A stretch of DNA of 64,000 nucleotides from Achromobacter deleyi (GCF_016127315.1 NZ_CP065997.1:5890001-5954000); one strand, 5' to 3'; positions 44,493 to 54,816 are shown, numbered from the stretch's first letter. The notes: generated by a model not told the origin, from the sequence alone. Numbers and translations: made by a program.

Positions 44493-46151
44493 TTACAGCG
44501 CGATGCGGCGGAAGTCGGCCAGCAAGGCGCCCAGATAGGCGTTGAAGCGGGCAGCGGCGGCGCCGTCGATGACGCGGTGGTCATAGGACAGCGACAGCGG
44601 CACGATCAGGCGCGGCACGAACTGCTTGCCGTCCCAGACCGGCTTGTGCGACGAACGCGACACGCCCAGGATGGCCACTTCGGGCGCATTGATGATGGGC
44701 GTGAACGAGGTGCCGCCGATGCCGCCCAGCGACGAGATCGAGAAGCAGCCGCCCTGCATGTCGGCCGGCGAGATCTTGCCGTCGCGCGCCTTCTTGGACA
44801 GGTCGGTCATTTCCTGGGCGATCTGCAGGATGCCCTTCTTGTCGGCATCGCGGATCACCGGCACCACCAGCCCGTTGGGCGTGTCGGCGGCGAAACCGAT
44901 GTGGTAGTACTGCTTGAGCACCAGGTTGTCGCCGTCCAGCGAGGCGTTGAACTCGGGGAACTTCTTCAGGGCCGCGACCACGGCCTTGATCAGGAAGGCC
45001 AGCATCGTGACCTTGATGCCCGACTTCTCGTTTTCCTTGTTCAGCGTGACGCGCAGCGCTTCCAGGTCGGTGATGTCCGCTTCGTCGTTGTTGGTGACGT
45101 GCGGGATCATGACCCAGTTGCGGTGCAGGTTCGCGCCGGATATCTTCTTGATGCGCGACAGCGGCTTGGCTTCGACCGGGCCGAACTTGGTGAAGTCGAC
45201 CTTGGGCCACGGCAGCAGGCCCAGCGCGGCGCCATCGGCCGAACCGCCGGCGGCGGCCACCGGGCCGGCGGCCAGCGCGGTCTTGACGAAACCGCGCACG
45301 TCGTCGGCGGTGATGCGATCCTTCGGACCCGAGCCCTTGACCTTGCTCAGGTTCACGCCCAGTTCGCGGGCGAACTTGCGCACCGACGGCGAAGCGTGCG
45401 GCAGCTGGCCGGGCTTGAGGTTGGGGTCTTCCAGCGCGGCGGCCGGCGCCGGGCGCGAGGCGGCGGCGGGGACCGGGGCCTGCTCCTTGGCGGCTGGAGC
45501 CTCGGCCTTGGCCGGCGCGGCTTCAGCCTTGGCGGCCGGGGCCGCGGCGGCGGCAGGCGCGCTGCCTTCCACCACGACCACGATCGAGCCCTTGGCGACC
45601 TTGTCGCCGACCTTGACCTTCACTTCCTTGACCACGCCGCCCTGCGAGGCCGGGATCTCCATCGAGGCCTTGTCGGACTCGACGGTGATCAGGCTCTGCT
45701 CGGCCTTGATGGTGTCGCCCACGGCGACCATGACTTCGATGACTTCCACTTCCTTGAAGTCGCCGATGTCCGGCACTTCGATCTCGATCGGACCGCTGGC
45801 GGCGGCCGGCGCGGCGGCCTCGGCCTTGGCGGCGGGCGCGGCGGCGGCAGCGGCCTGCTTGGGCGCTTCGGCCTTGGGTTCTTCCTTGGCGGCCGGGGCG
45901 GCGGCGGCGTCGGCCGCTTCCACCTCGAGCACCACGGCGCCTTCGGCGACCTTGTCGCCGACCTTGACCGCGATCGACTTCACCATCCCGCCCTGCGAGG
46001 CGGGGATTTCCATCGAGGCCTTGTCGGATTCGACGGTAATCAGGCTCTGCTCGGCCTTGATCGTGTCGCCCACCGCCACCAGCACTTCAATGACTTCCAC
46101 TTCCTTGAAGTCGCCGATGTCGGGAACCTTGATTTGCACGACGTTGCTCAT
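44493..46151 (-). CDS. aceF: Dihydrolipoyl acetyltransferase (E2) of pyruvate dehydrogenase
   Basis: 552 residues. Two lipoyl domains (about 1-80 and 118-195), each with [10 protein letters not shown], are joined by Ala/Pro/Lys linkers. The peripheral subunit-binding domain ([20 protein letters not shown]) follows, then the catalytic domain with [13 protein letters not shown] near the end (His and Asp of HxxxDG). E2 transfers acetyl groups to CoA and forms the core of the complex. It lies 12 bp after aceE and 12 bp before lpdA on the minus strand. Confidence 0.97.
   Translation of the reverse strand: MSNVVQIKVPDIGDFKEVEVIEVLVAVGDTIKAEQSLITVESDKASMEIPASQGGMVKSIAVKVGDKVAEGAVVLEVEAADAAAAPAAKEEPKAEAPKQAAAAAAPAAKAEAAAPAAASGPIEIEVPDIGDFKEVEVIEVMVAVGDTIKAEQSLITVESDKASMEIPASQGGVVKEVKVKVGDKVAKGSIVVVVEGSAPAAAAAPAAKAEAAPAKAEAPAAKEQAPVPAAASRPAPAAALEDPNLKPGQLPHASPSVRKFARELGVNLSKVKGSGPKDRITADDVRGFVKTALAAGPVAAAGGSADGAALGLLPWPKVDFTKFGPVEAKPLSRIKKISGANLHRNWVMIPHVTNNDEADITDLEALRVTLNKENEKSGIKVTMLAFLIKAVVAALKKFPEFNASLDGDNLVLKQYYHIGFAADTPNGLVVPVIRDADKKGILQIAQEMTDLSKKARDGKISPADMQGGCFSISSLGGIGGTSFTPIINAPEVAILGVSRSSHKPVWDGKQFVPRLIVPLSLSYDHRVIDGAAAARFNAYLGALLADFRRIAL
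45892..46151 (-). repeat. Lipoyl-domain DNA repeat, copy in aceF
   Basis: Partner of 44221-44480; the first lipoyl domain of aceF. The second aceF lipoyl domain (about 45560-45800) is related but more diverged. Confidence 0.85.
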
Positions 46152-46163
46152 GTCTCTTTACCC

Positions 46164-48872
46164 TCAGGCGTATTGCGGGTTGGCTTTGTTCGGGTTGATG
46201 CCGTACTTCTTGATGGCTTCGGCCACCTTGGCAACCGGCACCTTGCCTTCGTCGGCCAGCGCGCGCAGCGCGGCGACCACGACGAAGTGGCGGTCCACCT
46301 CGAAGTGCTCGCGCAGCTTGGCGCGGAAATCCGAACGGCCGAAACCGTCGGTGCCCAGCACCTTGTATTCGCGGCCCTTGGGCACGAACGGACGGATCTG
46401 GTCCGCGAACAGCTTCATGTAGTCGGTCGACGCGATGATCGGGCCTTCCGTCTTGGCCAGCTGTTCCGTGACGTAGGCCACCTGCGGCTTCTTCTCGTCG
46501 GGGTGCAGCATGTTGTGGCGTTCGGCGTCCAGGCCGTTGCGGCGCAGTTCGGTGAAGCTGGTGACGCTCCACAGATCCGAGGCCACGCCCCAGTCGGCTT
46601 CCAGCAGTTCCTGGGCCGCCATGACTTCGCGCAGGATCGTGCCCGAGCCCATCAGCTGCACGCGGTTCTTGCCCTTGCCGTGCGACTTGAGCTTGTACAT
46701 GCCCTTGATGATGCCTTCCTCGTCGCCGGCGGTCAGGCCAGGCTGCGGGTAGTTTTCGTTCATCACCGTCAGGTAGTAGTAGACGTTTTCCTGGTCTTCC
46801 ACCATGCGCTTGAGGCCATGCTGGATGATCACGGCCAGTTCGTGGCCGAAGGTCGGGTCGTACGAGACGCAGTTGGGGATGGTCGAGGCCAGGATGTGGC
46901 TGTGGCCGTCTTCGTGCTGCAGGCCTTCGCCGTTGAGCGTGGTGCGCCCGGCGGTGCCGCCCAGGAGGAAGCCGCGCGCCTGCATGTCGCCGGCCGCCCA
47001 GGCCAGGTCGCCGATACGCTGGAACCCGAACATCGAGTAGTAGATGAAGAACGGGATCATGATGCGGTTGTTCGAGGAGTACGACGTGGCCGCCGCGATC
47101 CACGAGCTCATGGCGCCCGCTTCGTTGATGCCTTCCTGCAGGAGCTGGCCGTCGGCCGCTTCCTTGTAGTACATGACCTGGTCCTTGTCGACCGGGGTGT
47201 ACTTCTGGCCTTCCGGCGCATAGATGCCGATCTGGCGGAACAGGCCTTCCATGCCGAACGTGCGCGATTCGTCGGCCAGGATCGGCACGACGCGCGGGCC
47301 CAGCTGCTTGTCGCGCAGCACCTGGTTCAGGATGCGCACGAAGGCCTGGGTGGTGGAGATCTCACGGCCTTCGGCGGTGGGTTCCAGCACGGCCTTGAAG
47401 GCGTCCAGCGCGGGGGCCTGGAGCTGCTCGTCGGCCTTGGCGCGGCGGCGCGGCAGGTAGCCGCCCAGCGCGGCGCGGCGCTCGTGCAGGTACTTCATTT
47501 CGGGCGAGTCTTCCGCCGGCTTGAAGTACGGCAGGTCGGCCAGCTGGTCGTCCGGGATGGGGATGCCGAAGCGATCGCGGAATTCGCGGATCGAATCCAG
47601 CTCCAGCTTCTTCTGCTGGTGGGTCGGGTTCTTGGCCTGGCCCACGTGGCCCATGCCGTAGCCCTTGATGGTCTTGGCCAGGATCACGGTCGGCTGGCCT
47701 TCGTGCTTGGAGGCCGAGTCGAAGGCGGCGAACACCTTGTGCGGATCGTGGCCGCCACGGTTCAGGCGCCAGATGTCCTCGTCGCTCATGCGCGACACGG
47801 CTTCCAGCAGCTTGGGGTGCTTGCCGAAGAAGTGCTCGCGCACGAACTTGCCGTCGTTGGCCTTGTACGCCTGGTACTCGCCGTCGACGGTGTCTTCCAT
47901 GATCTTGCGCAGGATGCCTTCCTTGTCGTGCGCCAGCAGCGGATCCCAGTAGCCGCCCCAGATCAGCTTGATCACGTTCCAGCCCGAACCGCGGAAGTCG
48001 CCTTCCAGTTCCTGGATGATCTTGCCGTTGCCGCGCACCGGGCCGTCCAGGCGCTGCAGGTTGCAGTTGATGACGAAGATCAGGTTGTCGAGCTTTTCAC
48101 GCGCGGCCAGGGCGATGGCGCCGAGCGACTCGGGTTCGTCCATTTCGCCGTCGCCGCAGAACACCCAGACCTTGCGGCGGCTGGTGTCGGCGATGCCGCG
48201 GGCGTGCAGGTACTTGAGGAAGCGGGCCTGGTAGATGGCCATCAGCGGGCCCAGGCCCATCGATACCGTGGGGAACTGCCAGAAGTCCGGCATCAGCTTC
48301 GGATGCGGGTACGAGGACAGGCCCTTGCCGTCCACTTCCTGGCGGAAGTGGTTCAGCTGTTCTTCGGTCAGGCGGCCTTCGAGGTAGGCGCGGCCGTACA
48401 TGCCGGGCGAGGTGTGGCCCTGGAAGTAGACTAGGTCGCCGCCGTGGTTTTCGTCTTCGGCGTGCCAGAAGTGGTTCTGGCCGCAGCCGATCATGGTGGC
48501 CAGCGAGGCGAACGAGGCGATGTGGCCGCCCAGGTCGCCGCCATCCGGCGGGTTGTGCTTGTTGGCCTTGACCACCATGGCCATGGCGTTCCAGCGCACG
48601 TACGAGCGGATGCGCGATTCCAGTTCCAGGTTGCCCGGGTGCGCCGGCTCCAGGCCGGGGGGAATCGTGTTGACGTAAGCGGTATTCGGCGAGAACGGGA
48701 TGTGGGCGCCGGAACGACGGGCTTCGTCGATCAGGCGTTCCAGCAGGTAGTGCGCGCGCTGCGGTCCTTCGCGATCAAGGACTGCCGCCAGGGCTTCGAG
48801 CCACTCCTGGGTTTCTAGGGTGTCTTCGTCGTTGGCAGCCTGCACGGCGCCAGCCTGGGCGAAAGAGGACAT
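46164..48872 (-). CDS. aceE: Pyruvate dehydrogenase E1 component, homodimeric type
   Basis: 902 residues from the ATG at 48872 (AGGAGA upstream). It is the single-chain E1 of proteobacteria. ThDP-binding features include VFCGDGEMDEPESLGAIALA and the NCNLQRLDGPVRGNGKII stretch. RALADEGKVPVAKVAEAIKK lies near the C-terminus. It decarboxylates pyruvate and passes acetyl to E2. It heads the aceE-aceF-lpdA operon, with a likely sigma-70 promoter at 49025-49054. Confidence 0.97.
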   Translation of the reverse strand: MSSFAQAGAVQAANDEDTLETQEWLEALAAVLDREGPQRAHYLLERLIDEARRSGAHIPFSPNTAYVNTIPPGLEPAHPGNLELESRIRSYVRWNAMAMVVKANKHNPPDGGDLGGHIASFASLATMIGCGQNHFWHAEDENHGGDLVYFQGHTSPGMYGRAYLEGRLTEEQLNHFRQEVDGKGLSSYPHPKLMPDFWQFPTVSMGLGPLMAIYQARFLKYLHARGIADTSRRKVWVFCGDGEMDEPESLGAIALAAREKLDNLIFVINCNLQRLDGPVRGNGKIIQELEGDFRGSGWNVIKLIWGGYWDPLLAHDKEGILRKIMEDTVDGEYQAYKANDGKFVREHFFGKHPKLLEAVSRMSDEDIWRLNRGGHDPHKVFAAFDSASKHEGQPTVILAKTIKGYGMGHVGQAKNPTHQQKKLELDSIREFRDRFGIPIPDDQLADLPYFKPAEDSPEMKYLHERRAALGGYLPRRRAKADEQLQAPALDAFKAVLEPTAEGREISTTQAFVRILNQVLRDKQLGPRVVPILADESRTFGMEGLFRQIGIYAPEGQKYTPVDKDQVMYYKEAADGQLLQEGINEAGAMSSWIAAATSYSSNNRIMIPFFIYYSMFGFQRIGDLAWAAGDMQARGFLLGGTAGRTTLNGEGLQHEDGHSHILASTIPNCVSYDPTFGHELAVIIQHGLKRMVEDQENVYYYLTVMNENYPQPGLTAGDEEGIIKGMYKLKSHGKGKNRVQLMGSGTILREVMAAQELLEADWGVASDLWSVTSFTELRRNGLDAERHNMLHPDEKKPQVAYVTEQLAKTEGPIIASTDYMKLFADQIRPFVPKGREYKVLGTDGFGRSDFRAKLREHFEVDRHFVVVAALRALADEGKVPVAKVAEAIKKYGINPNKANPQYA

Positions 48873-49024
48873 CGTGTGTCTCCTGTTGGGGTTCGTTCGT
48901 GACCACACCCGCTTATTTATCTACTCGCGGACATGCCATGGTAGTCGGGATCATCCGGGCTACCATGCCATGCATGGGTCGGGGTGTTGTGCTGGATGTC
49001 GGGGTCTGGGCCCTGTCAGCCGGC

Positions 49025-49054
49025 ATTCTAAGAAAGAAGATTAACCGGTCGCAA
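49025..49054 (-). promoter_or_regulatory. Sigma-70-type promoter of aceE
   Basis: On the minus strand TTGCGA (49054-49049), an 18-base spacer, TAGAAT (49030-49025). The -10 matches 5 of 6 and the -35 matches 4 of 6. The start point would give a leader of about 145 bases. Confidence 0.6.
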
Positions 49055-49060
49055 GGAAAA

Positions 49061-49093
49061 TTTCATGTTGCGGTACGGCATTTCATAATGCGA
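49061..49093. repeat. 20-bp-period direct repeat next to the aceE promoter
   Basis: TTTCATGTTGCGG (49061-49073) and TTTCATAATGCGA (49081-49093) match at 10 of 13 positions and start exactly 20 bp apart, two helical turns. The second copy is also part of an imperfect palindrome TTTCATAATGCGAAA. Position just upstream of the -35 suggests an activator or repressor site. Confidence 0.5.
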
Positions 49094-49220
49094 AAATATG
49101 AACAGAAGCTGAAAAGACCGGCGGGCACTTTTTTAGCCCATCCCCCTTCCGGCTGGCTTGATTCCCGGCAATTCCCCGCCAACACGCACTAAAATGCCGG
49201 GTCTATCCCGCCCGAATTCC

Positions 49221-50975
49221 ATGTCCAGCGCGCCCAAGTCCAATATACCCACGCCGTTCCACGACCACGCCCGCACGCGCAGACGCGGGGTGTACTGGGT
49301 CACGCCCGCGATGGTGCTGATCCTCTATATCTGTGTGATGGCGGTGTTCTTCTGGTTGCAGCGCATCCATGACGACAGCGTCATGTTCGTGACCATCGAC
49401 CAGGAAATGCGGCAGCAGCGCCTGATCTGGGTGGTGCTGGCGCTGTCGTGCGTGATCGTCATCAGCCTGCTGATGCTGTGGCGCTATACCCGTTTCCGCT
49501 CGGCCGCCGAGGCCGCCCTGATCGCCGAGACCGGCTTTCGCCGCGCCATGGAGAACTCCATGTCGACCGGCATGCGCGTCCTGGACATGGAAGGCCGCAT
49601 CGCCTACGTCAATCCGGCCTTCTGCCGCATGATCGGCTGGAACGAGGCCGACCTGATCGGCCGCAGCCCGCCCTTCCCCTACTGGGTGCCGGGCCGCCAC
49701 GAACAGCACCAGCACACCCTGGACGTGCTGATGTCCGGCAAGACCCCCAGCAGCGGCCTGGAAGTCGAGGCCCAGCGCCGCGACGGCTCGCGCTTTACGG
49801 CCCGCATGTACGTGTCGCCGCTGCTCGACCCCAACGGCAACCAGATCGGCTGGATGACGTCGATGACCGACATCACCGAGCCCAAGCGCATCCGCGAGGC
49901 CCTGACCGCCGCGCACGAGCGCTTCATGACGGTGCTGGAAGGCCTGGACGACGCCATCTCGGTCACCGCCGACACCCACGACGGCCTGGAGCTGCTGTTC
50001 GCCAACCGCACCTACCGCCGCGTGTTCGGCGCCCAGACCGGCGGCCACGACGAGCTGCTGGCCGGCCGCCGCGGCCGCTTCACGGATGAATCCGTGGAAG
50101 TCTTCGCGCCCTCGGTGCAGCGCTGGTTCGAAGTGCACCACCGCATGCTGGCCTGGACCGACGGCCGCCGCGTGCGCATGCAGGTGGCGCGCGACATCAC
50201 CGAGCGCCGCGGCCACGAAGAAGCCTCGCGCGTGCAGCAGGAAAAGATCCAGCTCACCAGCCGCCTGACCACGATGGGCGAGATGGCCTCGTCGCTGGCG
50301 CACGAACTGAACCAGCCGCTGACCGCCATCGCCAACTACAGCATGGGCGCGGTGGCCCTGGTCAAGGCCGGCCACACCAGCCCCAACATGCTGCTGCCGG
50401 CCCTGGAAAAGGCCGCCTCGCAGGCCGAGCGCGCCGGCAAGATCATCAGCCGCATCCGCGAATTCGTGAAGCGCAGCGAGCCTCGCCGCCAGCGCGTGGC
50501 GATCGGCCGCATTGTCGACAACGCCATCGGTTTTGCCGAGATCGACGCTCGCAAGCGTCGCATCCGCATCGACAGCTTCGTGCCGTCGAACGCGCCGGAC
50601 GTGCTGGCCGACCCGATCCTGATCGAACAGGTGCTGCTGAATCTGCTCAAGAATGGCCTGGAAGCGATGGAAAAGAGCGAGTCCGACGAGCTCAAGGTGG
50701 CCGTGATCCTGCACGAACAGCACATCGAGGTCGCGGTGGTCGACCGCGGCCATGGCCTGGCCGAGCCGGAACGCCTGTTCGAACCCTTCTTCAGCACCAA
50801 GACCCAGGGCCTGGGCATGGGACTGAATATCTGCCGTACCATTATCGAATCGCACCACGGCCGCCTCTGGGCGGACCCCAATCCCGCCGGCGGTACTATT
50901 TTCCGCTTTACCCTGCCCTGCGCTGCGTCTCAGACGCAGGCTCAGAATGATCAGTCCGAGGAGTTGCACGCATGA
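49221..50975 (+). CDS. Membrane PAS-domain sensor histidine kinase (FixL/DctB-like)
   Basis: 584 residues from the ATG at 49221; 49194 is an alternative and neither has a strong ribosome-binding site. Two membrane helices lie at about 26-46 and 69-87 with a very short outside loop. A PAS domain at about 100-215 (FRRAMENSMSTGMRVLDMEG, YVNPAFCRMIGWNEADLIGR) and a second PAS-like stretch at about 225-330 follow. The phospho-His361 box is SSLAHELNQPLTAIANYSMG, typical of the HPK4 group. Then come NLLKNGLEAME, DRGHGL and GLGMGLNICRTII. No heme-binding FixL motif is obvious. It overlaps the regulator gene by ATGA. Confidence 0.9.
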   Translation: MSSAPKSNIPTPFHDHARTRRRGVYWVTPAMVLILYICVMAVFFWLQRIHDDSVMFVTIDQEMRQQRLIWVVLALSCVIVISLLMLWRYTRFRSAAEAALIAETGFRRAMENSMSTGMRVLDMEGRIAYVNPAFCRMIGWNEADLIGRSPPFPYWVPGRHEQHQHTLDVLMSGKTPSSGLEVEAQRRDGSRFTARMYVSPLLDPNGNQIGWMTSMTDITEPKRIREALTAAHERFMTVLEGLDDAISVTADTHDGLELLFANRTYRRVFGAQTGGHDELLAGRRGRFTDESVEVFAPSVQRWFEVHHRMLAWTDGRRVRMQVARDITERRGHEEASRVQQEKIQLTSRLTTMGEMASSLAHELNQPLTAIANYSMGAVALVKAGHTSPNMLLPALEKAASQAERAGKIISRIREFVKRSEPRRQRVAIGRIVDNAIGFAEIDARKRRIRIDSFVPSNAPDVLADPILIEQVLLNLLKNGLEAMEKSESDELKVAVILHEQHIEVAVVDRGHGLAEPERLFEPFFSTKTQGLGMGLNICRTIIESHHGRLWADPNPAGGTIFRFTLPCAASQTQAQNDQSEELHA

Positions 50976-51598
50976 ACACGCCCCACCTGTCGAGCACGGT
51001 ATTCATTGTTGACGACGACGAAGCGGTCCGCGATTCGCTGCGCTGGCTGCTTGAAGCCAACGGCTACCGCGTCCGCGCCTACGCCAGCGGCGAGTCGTTC
51101 CTGGAAGACTACGACGCCAGCCAGATCGGCGTGCTGATCGCCGACGTGCGCATGCCCGGCATGAGCGGCCTGGAACTGCAGGAGCAGTTGATCGCCCGCA
51201 ACGCCCCGCTGCCCATCGTCTTCATCACCGGCCACGGCGACGTGCCGATGGCCGTGTCGACCATGAAGAAGGGCGCCGTCGACTTCCTCGAGAAGCCGTT
51301 CAACGAATCCGATCTGCGCGAAATCGTGGCGCGCATGCTGGAGCAGGCCACGCAGCGCGTGAGCAAGCACCAGGCCCAGAAAGACCACGAAGCCATGCTG
51401 GCGCGCCTGACCGCGCGCGAGCAGCAGGTGCTGGAGCGCATCGTCGCCGGCCGCTTGAACAAGCAGATCGCCGACGACCTGGGCATCAGCATCAAGACCG
51501 TCGAGGCGCACCGCGCCAACATCATGGAAAAACTTGAAGTGACCACCGTTGCCGACCTGATGAAAGTGGCCCTGGCCAAACCGGAGGCGCATGCATGA
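50972..51598 (+). CDS. FixJ/NarL-type response regulator
   Basis: 208 residues. The receiver domain has [16 protein letters not shown], phospho-Asp58 in [15 protein letters not shown], Thr in [12 protein letters not shown] and Lys in LEKPF. The LuxR-type helix-turn-helix is [40 protein letters not shown]. It pairs with the kinase gene by a 4-bp overlap. The target genes are unknown; aceEF-lpdA, divergent from the kinase, is the nearest candidate. Confidence 0.94.
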   Translation: MNTPHLSSTVFIVDDDEAVRDSLRWLLEANGYRVRAYASGESFLEDYDASQIGVLIADVRMPGMSGLELQEQLIARNAPLPIVFITGHGDVPMAVSTMKKGAVDFLEKPFNESDLREIVARMLEQATQRVSKHQAQKDHEAMLARLTAREQQVLERIVAGRLNKQIADDLGISIKTVEAHRANIMEKLEVTTVADLMKVALAKPEAHA

Positions 51599-51653
51599 GC
51601 CGCCGGGCCGTTCCCAAGGCGAATACCGTAGCGCACCGCGCGGAGGTTGCCTA

Positions 51654-52505
51654 ATGTCCGCCAGGATTATTGACGGCGCCGCCCTGTCGCAGCGCATTCG
51701 CGAAGAAGTCGCCCAACGCGTCGCCGCCCTGGCCGCCAAGGGCACCCGCCCCGGCCTGGCCGTGGTGCTGGTGGGTGAAGACCCCGCCTCCCAGGTGTAC
51801 GTGCGCAACAAGGTCGCCGCGTGCGAGAAGGCCGGCCTGCATTCCGTCAAGGAGCAGTACCCCGCCGACATGACCGAGGCCGAACTGCTGGCCCGCATCG
51901 ACAAGCTGAACCGCGATCCGTCCATCCACGGCATCCTGGTGCAGCTGCCGCTGCCCAAGCACATGGACGCGCACAAGGTCATCGAAGCCATCGCCGCCGA
52001 GAAGGACGTGGACGGCTTCCACGTCAGCAACGCCGGCCTGCTGATGACCGGCCAGCCGCTGTTCCGCCCCTGCACGCCCTACGGCGTCATGAAGATGCTG
52101 GAATCGGAAGGCGTGGCCCTGCGCGGCGCCGAGGCCGTGATCGTCGGCGCCAGCAACATCGTCGGCAAGCCCATGGCCATGCTGCTGCTGGCCGCCGGCG
52201 CCACCATCACCATCTGCAACTCCAAGACGCGCGATCTGGCCGCCCAGACCCGCCGCGCCGACGTGCTGGTGGTGGCCACCGGCAAGCCCGGCATGATCGA
52301 CGGCTCGATGATCAAGCCCGGCGCCGTCGTCATCGACGTGGGCATCAACCGCGGCGCCGACGGCAAGCTGTGCGGCGACGTCGACTTCGCCTCCGCCAGC
52401 CAGGTGGCCGGCGCCATCACCCCCGTGCCGGGCGGTGTCGGCCCCATGACCATCGCCATGCTGCTGGTCAACACCGTCGAAGCGGCGGAACGGGCCGCGG
52501 CCTGA
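51654..52505 (+). CDS. folD: Methylenetetrahydrofolate dehydrogenase/cyclohydrolase FolD
   Basis: 283 residues from the ATG at 51654 (GGAGG upstream). The catalytic region has [14 protein letters not shown] with the active-site Lys, and QLPLPKHMD. The cofactor region has [20 protein letters not shown] and [17 protein letters not shown]. FolD interconverts 5,10-methylene-THF and 10-formyl-THF with NADP. It follows the response regulator by 55 bp on the same strand, so it may be partly co-transcribed. The upstream in-frame ATG at 51591 lies inside the regulator gene. Confidence 0.96.
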   Translation: MSARIIDGAALSQRIREEVAQRVAALAAKGTRPGLAVVLVGEDPASQVYVRNKVAACEKAGLHSVKEQYPADMTEAELLARIDKLNRDPSIHGILVQLPLPKHMDAHKVIEAIAAEKDVDGFHVSNAGLLMTGQPLFRPCTPYGVMKMLESEGVALRGAEAVIVGASNIVGKPMAMLLLAAGATITICNSKTRDLAAQTRRADVLVVATGKPGMIDGSMIKPGAVVIDVGINRGADGKLCGDVDFASASQVAGAITPVPGGVGPMTIAMLLVNTVEAAERAAA

Positions 52506-52727
52506 AGACCGGTCCCGCGCCCCGCCGTGGCACCCTTGTGGGTTTGCCCCGCGCCCTTCCGGGGGACGGGGGCAAACCCACAGTCGTCTCTGGACGCGCC
52601 GCGCGGAACGGGGCGCGCCCGCGGCTGACCCCGCCCTTGCTTTTCGGCCTGCCGCCCCAACCTGATCCCTATGCCTGCCGGCGCGCCCGCGTGCTGCCCG
52701 CCCTTCTCTCACGCAATTGGTAACACC

Positions 52728-54794
52728 ATGACCCAGAATCCCCTGCTCGCCCCCGTCTCCGACCTGGTCGACTACCAGGCGGTCAAGCCCGCCCACGTGG
52801 TGCCCGCCATCGAGGAACTGCTGGGCATCGCCCGCCAGGCCGTGGACCGCGCCGCCGATCCGGCGCTGGCGCCCACCTGGGAAGCCGTGGTCGAGCCGCT
52901 GGATACCGCGTCCGAGCGGCTGTGGCGCGCATGGTCGGTGGCCGGCCACCTGAACGCCGTGGTCAACACCCCCGAACTGCGCGAGGCCTACAACGCCGCG
53001 CTGCCGCTGGTGACCGAGTTCTCGACCTGGGTCGGCCTGCACGAAGGCCTGTACCAGCAGTACCAGCGCCTGGCCGCCGCGCTCGATTTCGCGTCGTGGA
53101 CGCCGGTGCGTCGCCGCATCGTCGAGATGGCCCTGCGCGATTTCCGCCTGAGCGGCGTCGAGCTGCGCGGCGCCGACCGCGAACGCTACGCCGCCATTTC
53201 CGACCGCGAGGCGCAGGCCTCGCAGAAGTTCTCCGAGAACGTGCTGGACGCCATCGACGCCTGGTCGCTGCGGATCGAGGACGAGGCCCGCCTGGCCGGC
53301 ATCCCGGCCGACGTGCTGGCCGCCGCCCGCGCCGCCGCCGAGGAAGACGGCCAGCCGGGCTGGAAGCTGACGCTGAAGATGCCGTGCTACCTGCCCGTCA
53401 TGCAGTACGCGCAGGACCGCTCGCTGCGCGAGGCGCTGTACCGCGGCTACGGCACGGTGGCGTCCGAACAGGGCGATGCCCAATTCGACAACTCGCCGCT
53501 GATCGAGGAGCTGCTGTCCCTGCGCGCCGAGGAATCGAGCCTGCTGGGCCTGGGCACCTTCGCCGCGCTGCGCCTGCAGACGCGCATGGCGCGCGACGCC
53601 AAGGAAGTCACCACCTTCCTGCGCGACCTGGCCGCGCGCGCCAAGCCCTACGCCCAGCGCGACCTGGCCGAGCTGAAGGCCTACGCCGCCGCCGAGCTCG
53701 GCCTGGCCGAGCTGCAACCGTGGGACGTGGCCTATGCCTCCGAGCGCCTGCGCGAATCGCGCTACGCCTATTCCGAAGACGAGGTGAAGCAGTACTTCAC
53801 CGAGCCGCGCGTGCTGTCCGGCCTGTTCGAGGTCATCGAGACCCTGTTCGACGTGCGCCTGGCGGAAACGCCGGTGTCGTCGTGGCATGCCGACGTGCGC
53901 GGCGTGCGCGTCGAGAGTCCCAAGGGCGACCTGATCGGCTACCTCTACCTGGACCTGTACGCCCGCGCCGGCAAGCAGAGCGGCGCCTGGGTCGACAGCG
54001 AGCGCACCCGGCGCGTCGTCGCCGGCCGCGTGCAGACGCCGATCGCCTACCTGACCTGCAATTTCTCGCGCCCCAACGGCGACCGCGCCGCCGTGCTGAC
54101 GCACGATGACGTCATCACGCTGTTCCACGAAACCGGCCACGCCCTGCACGCGCTGCTGTCGGAAGTGGACGAGCCCGGCGCCGCCGCCTTCGCCAGCGTC
54201 GAATGGGACGCCATCGAGCTGCCCTCGCAGTTCATGGAAAACTTCTGCTGGGAATGGGCCGTGGTGCAGAAGCTGTCGGCCCACGTCGACAGCGGCGAAC
54301 CGCTGCCGCGCGCGCTCTACGACCGCCTGGTCGCGGCCCGCAACTACCAGAGCGGCATGCAGACCGTGCGCCAGATCGAGTTCGCGCTGTTCGACATGCT
54401 GATGCACGACCGCGCCAAGGGCGCCAGCATCACTGAAGTGCTGGCCCTGCTGCAGGAAGTGCGCGCCGAGGTCGCGGTGCTGTTCCCGCCCGCCTGGCAC
54501 CGTCTGCCGCACGCCTTCTCGCACCTGTTCGCGGGTGGCTACGGCGCCGGCTACTACAGCTACAAGTGGGCCGAGGTGCTGTCGGCCGACGCCTACGAGG
54601 CGTTCGAGGAAGCCGCCGCCAAGCAAGCTGGCAACGCCCTGGGCACGCTCGATCCGGCCACCGGCGCGCGTTTCCGCCGCGAAGTGCTGGCCGTCGGCGG
54701 CTCGCGCCCCGCGGCCGAATCGTTCGCGGCCTTCCGCGGCCGCGCGCCGCGCATCGACGCCCTGCTGCGCCACAGCGGCATGAGCGCCGCCTGA
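52728..54794 (+). CDS. prlC: Oligopeptidase A (M3 metallopeptidase)
   Basis: 688 residues from the ATG at 52728. The zinc site is TLFHETGHALHALLSE with His467 (HExxH), followed by the Glu in PSQFMENFCWEWAV. SAGxxGYYSYKW-type sequence (GGYGAGYYSYKWAEVLSADA) is diagnostic for M3A. It degrades short peptides in the cytosol, including signal-peptide remnants. The 222 bp between folD and prlC contain no gene that I can see. A terminator follows at 54817-54843. Confidence 0.95.
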   Translation: MTQNPLLAPVSDLVDYQAVKPAHVVPAIEELLGIARQAVDRAADPALAPTWEAVVEPLDTASERLWRAWSVAGHLNAVVNTPELREAYNAALPLVTEFSTWVGLHEGLYQQYQRLAAALDFASWTPVRRRIVEMALRDFRLSGVELRGADRERYAAISDREAQASQKFSENVLDAIDAWSLRIEDEARLAGIPADVLAAARAAAEEDGQPGWKLTLKMPCYLPVMQYAQDRSLREALYRGYGTVASEQGDAQFDNSPLIEELLSLRAEESSLLGLGTFAALRLQTRMARDAKEVTTFLRDLAARAKPYAQRDLAELKAYAAAELGLAELQPWDVAYASERLRESRYAYSEDEVKQYFTEPRVLSGLFEVIETLFDVRLAETPVSSWHADVRGVRVESPKGDLIGYLYLDLYARAGKQSGAWVDSERTRRVVAGRVQTPIAYLTCNFSRPNGDRAAVLTHDDVITLFHETGHALHALLSEVDEPGAAAFASVEWDAIELPSQFMENFCWEWAVVQKLSAHVDSGEPLPRALYDRLVAARNYQSGMQTVRQIEFALFDMLMHDRAKGASITEVLALLQEVRAEVAVLFPPAWHRLPHAFSHLFAGGYGAGYYSYKWAEVLSADAYEAFEEAAAKQAGNALGTLDPATGARFRREVLAVGGSRPAAESFAAFRGRAPRIDALLRHSGMSAA

Positions 54795-54816
54795 GCGCAC
54801 CGCGCCCGCAGGACCG

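Larger units (their letters stand above)
48873..49220. promoter_or_regulatory. Divergent control region between aceE and the PAS kinase gene
   Basis: About 350 bp without a gene. It contains the aceE promoter (49025-49054), a 20-bp-spaced direct repeat just upstream of it (49061-49093) and a GCCATGG/CCATGGC-rich leader around 48930-48980. I found no clear promoter for the kinase gene. Confidence 0.6.

Noticed and set aside
42594..48434. A 1946-codon open frame on the plus strand across lpdA-aceF-aceE
   Set aside because: It is antisense to three certain genes, is rich in His/Arg/Gly/Asp from GC-biased wobble bases, and has no family resemblance. Similar long antisense frames over flhF, flhA and the RND gene were rejected likewise.
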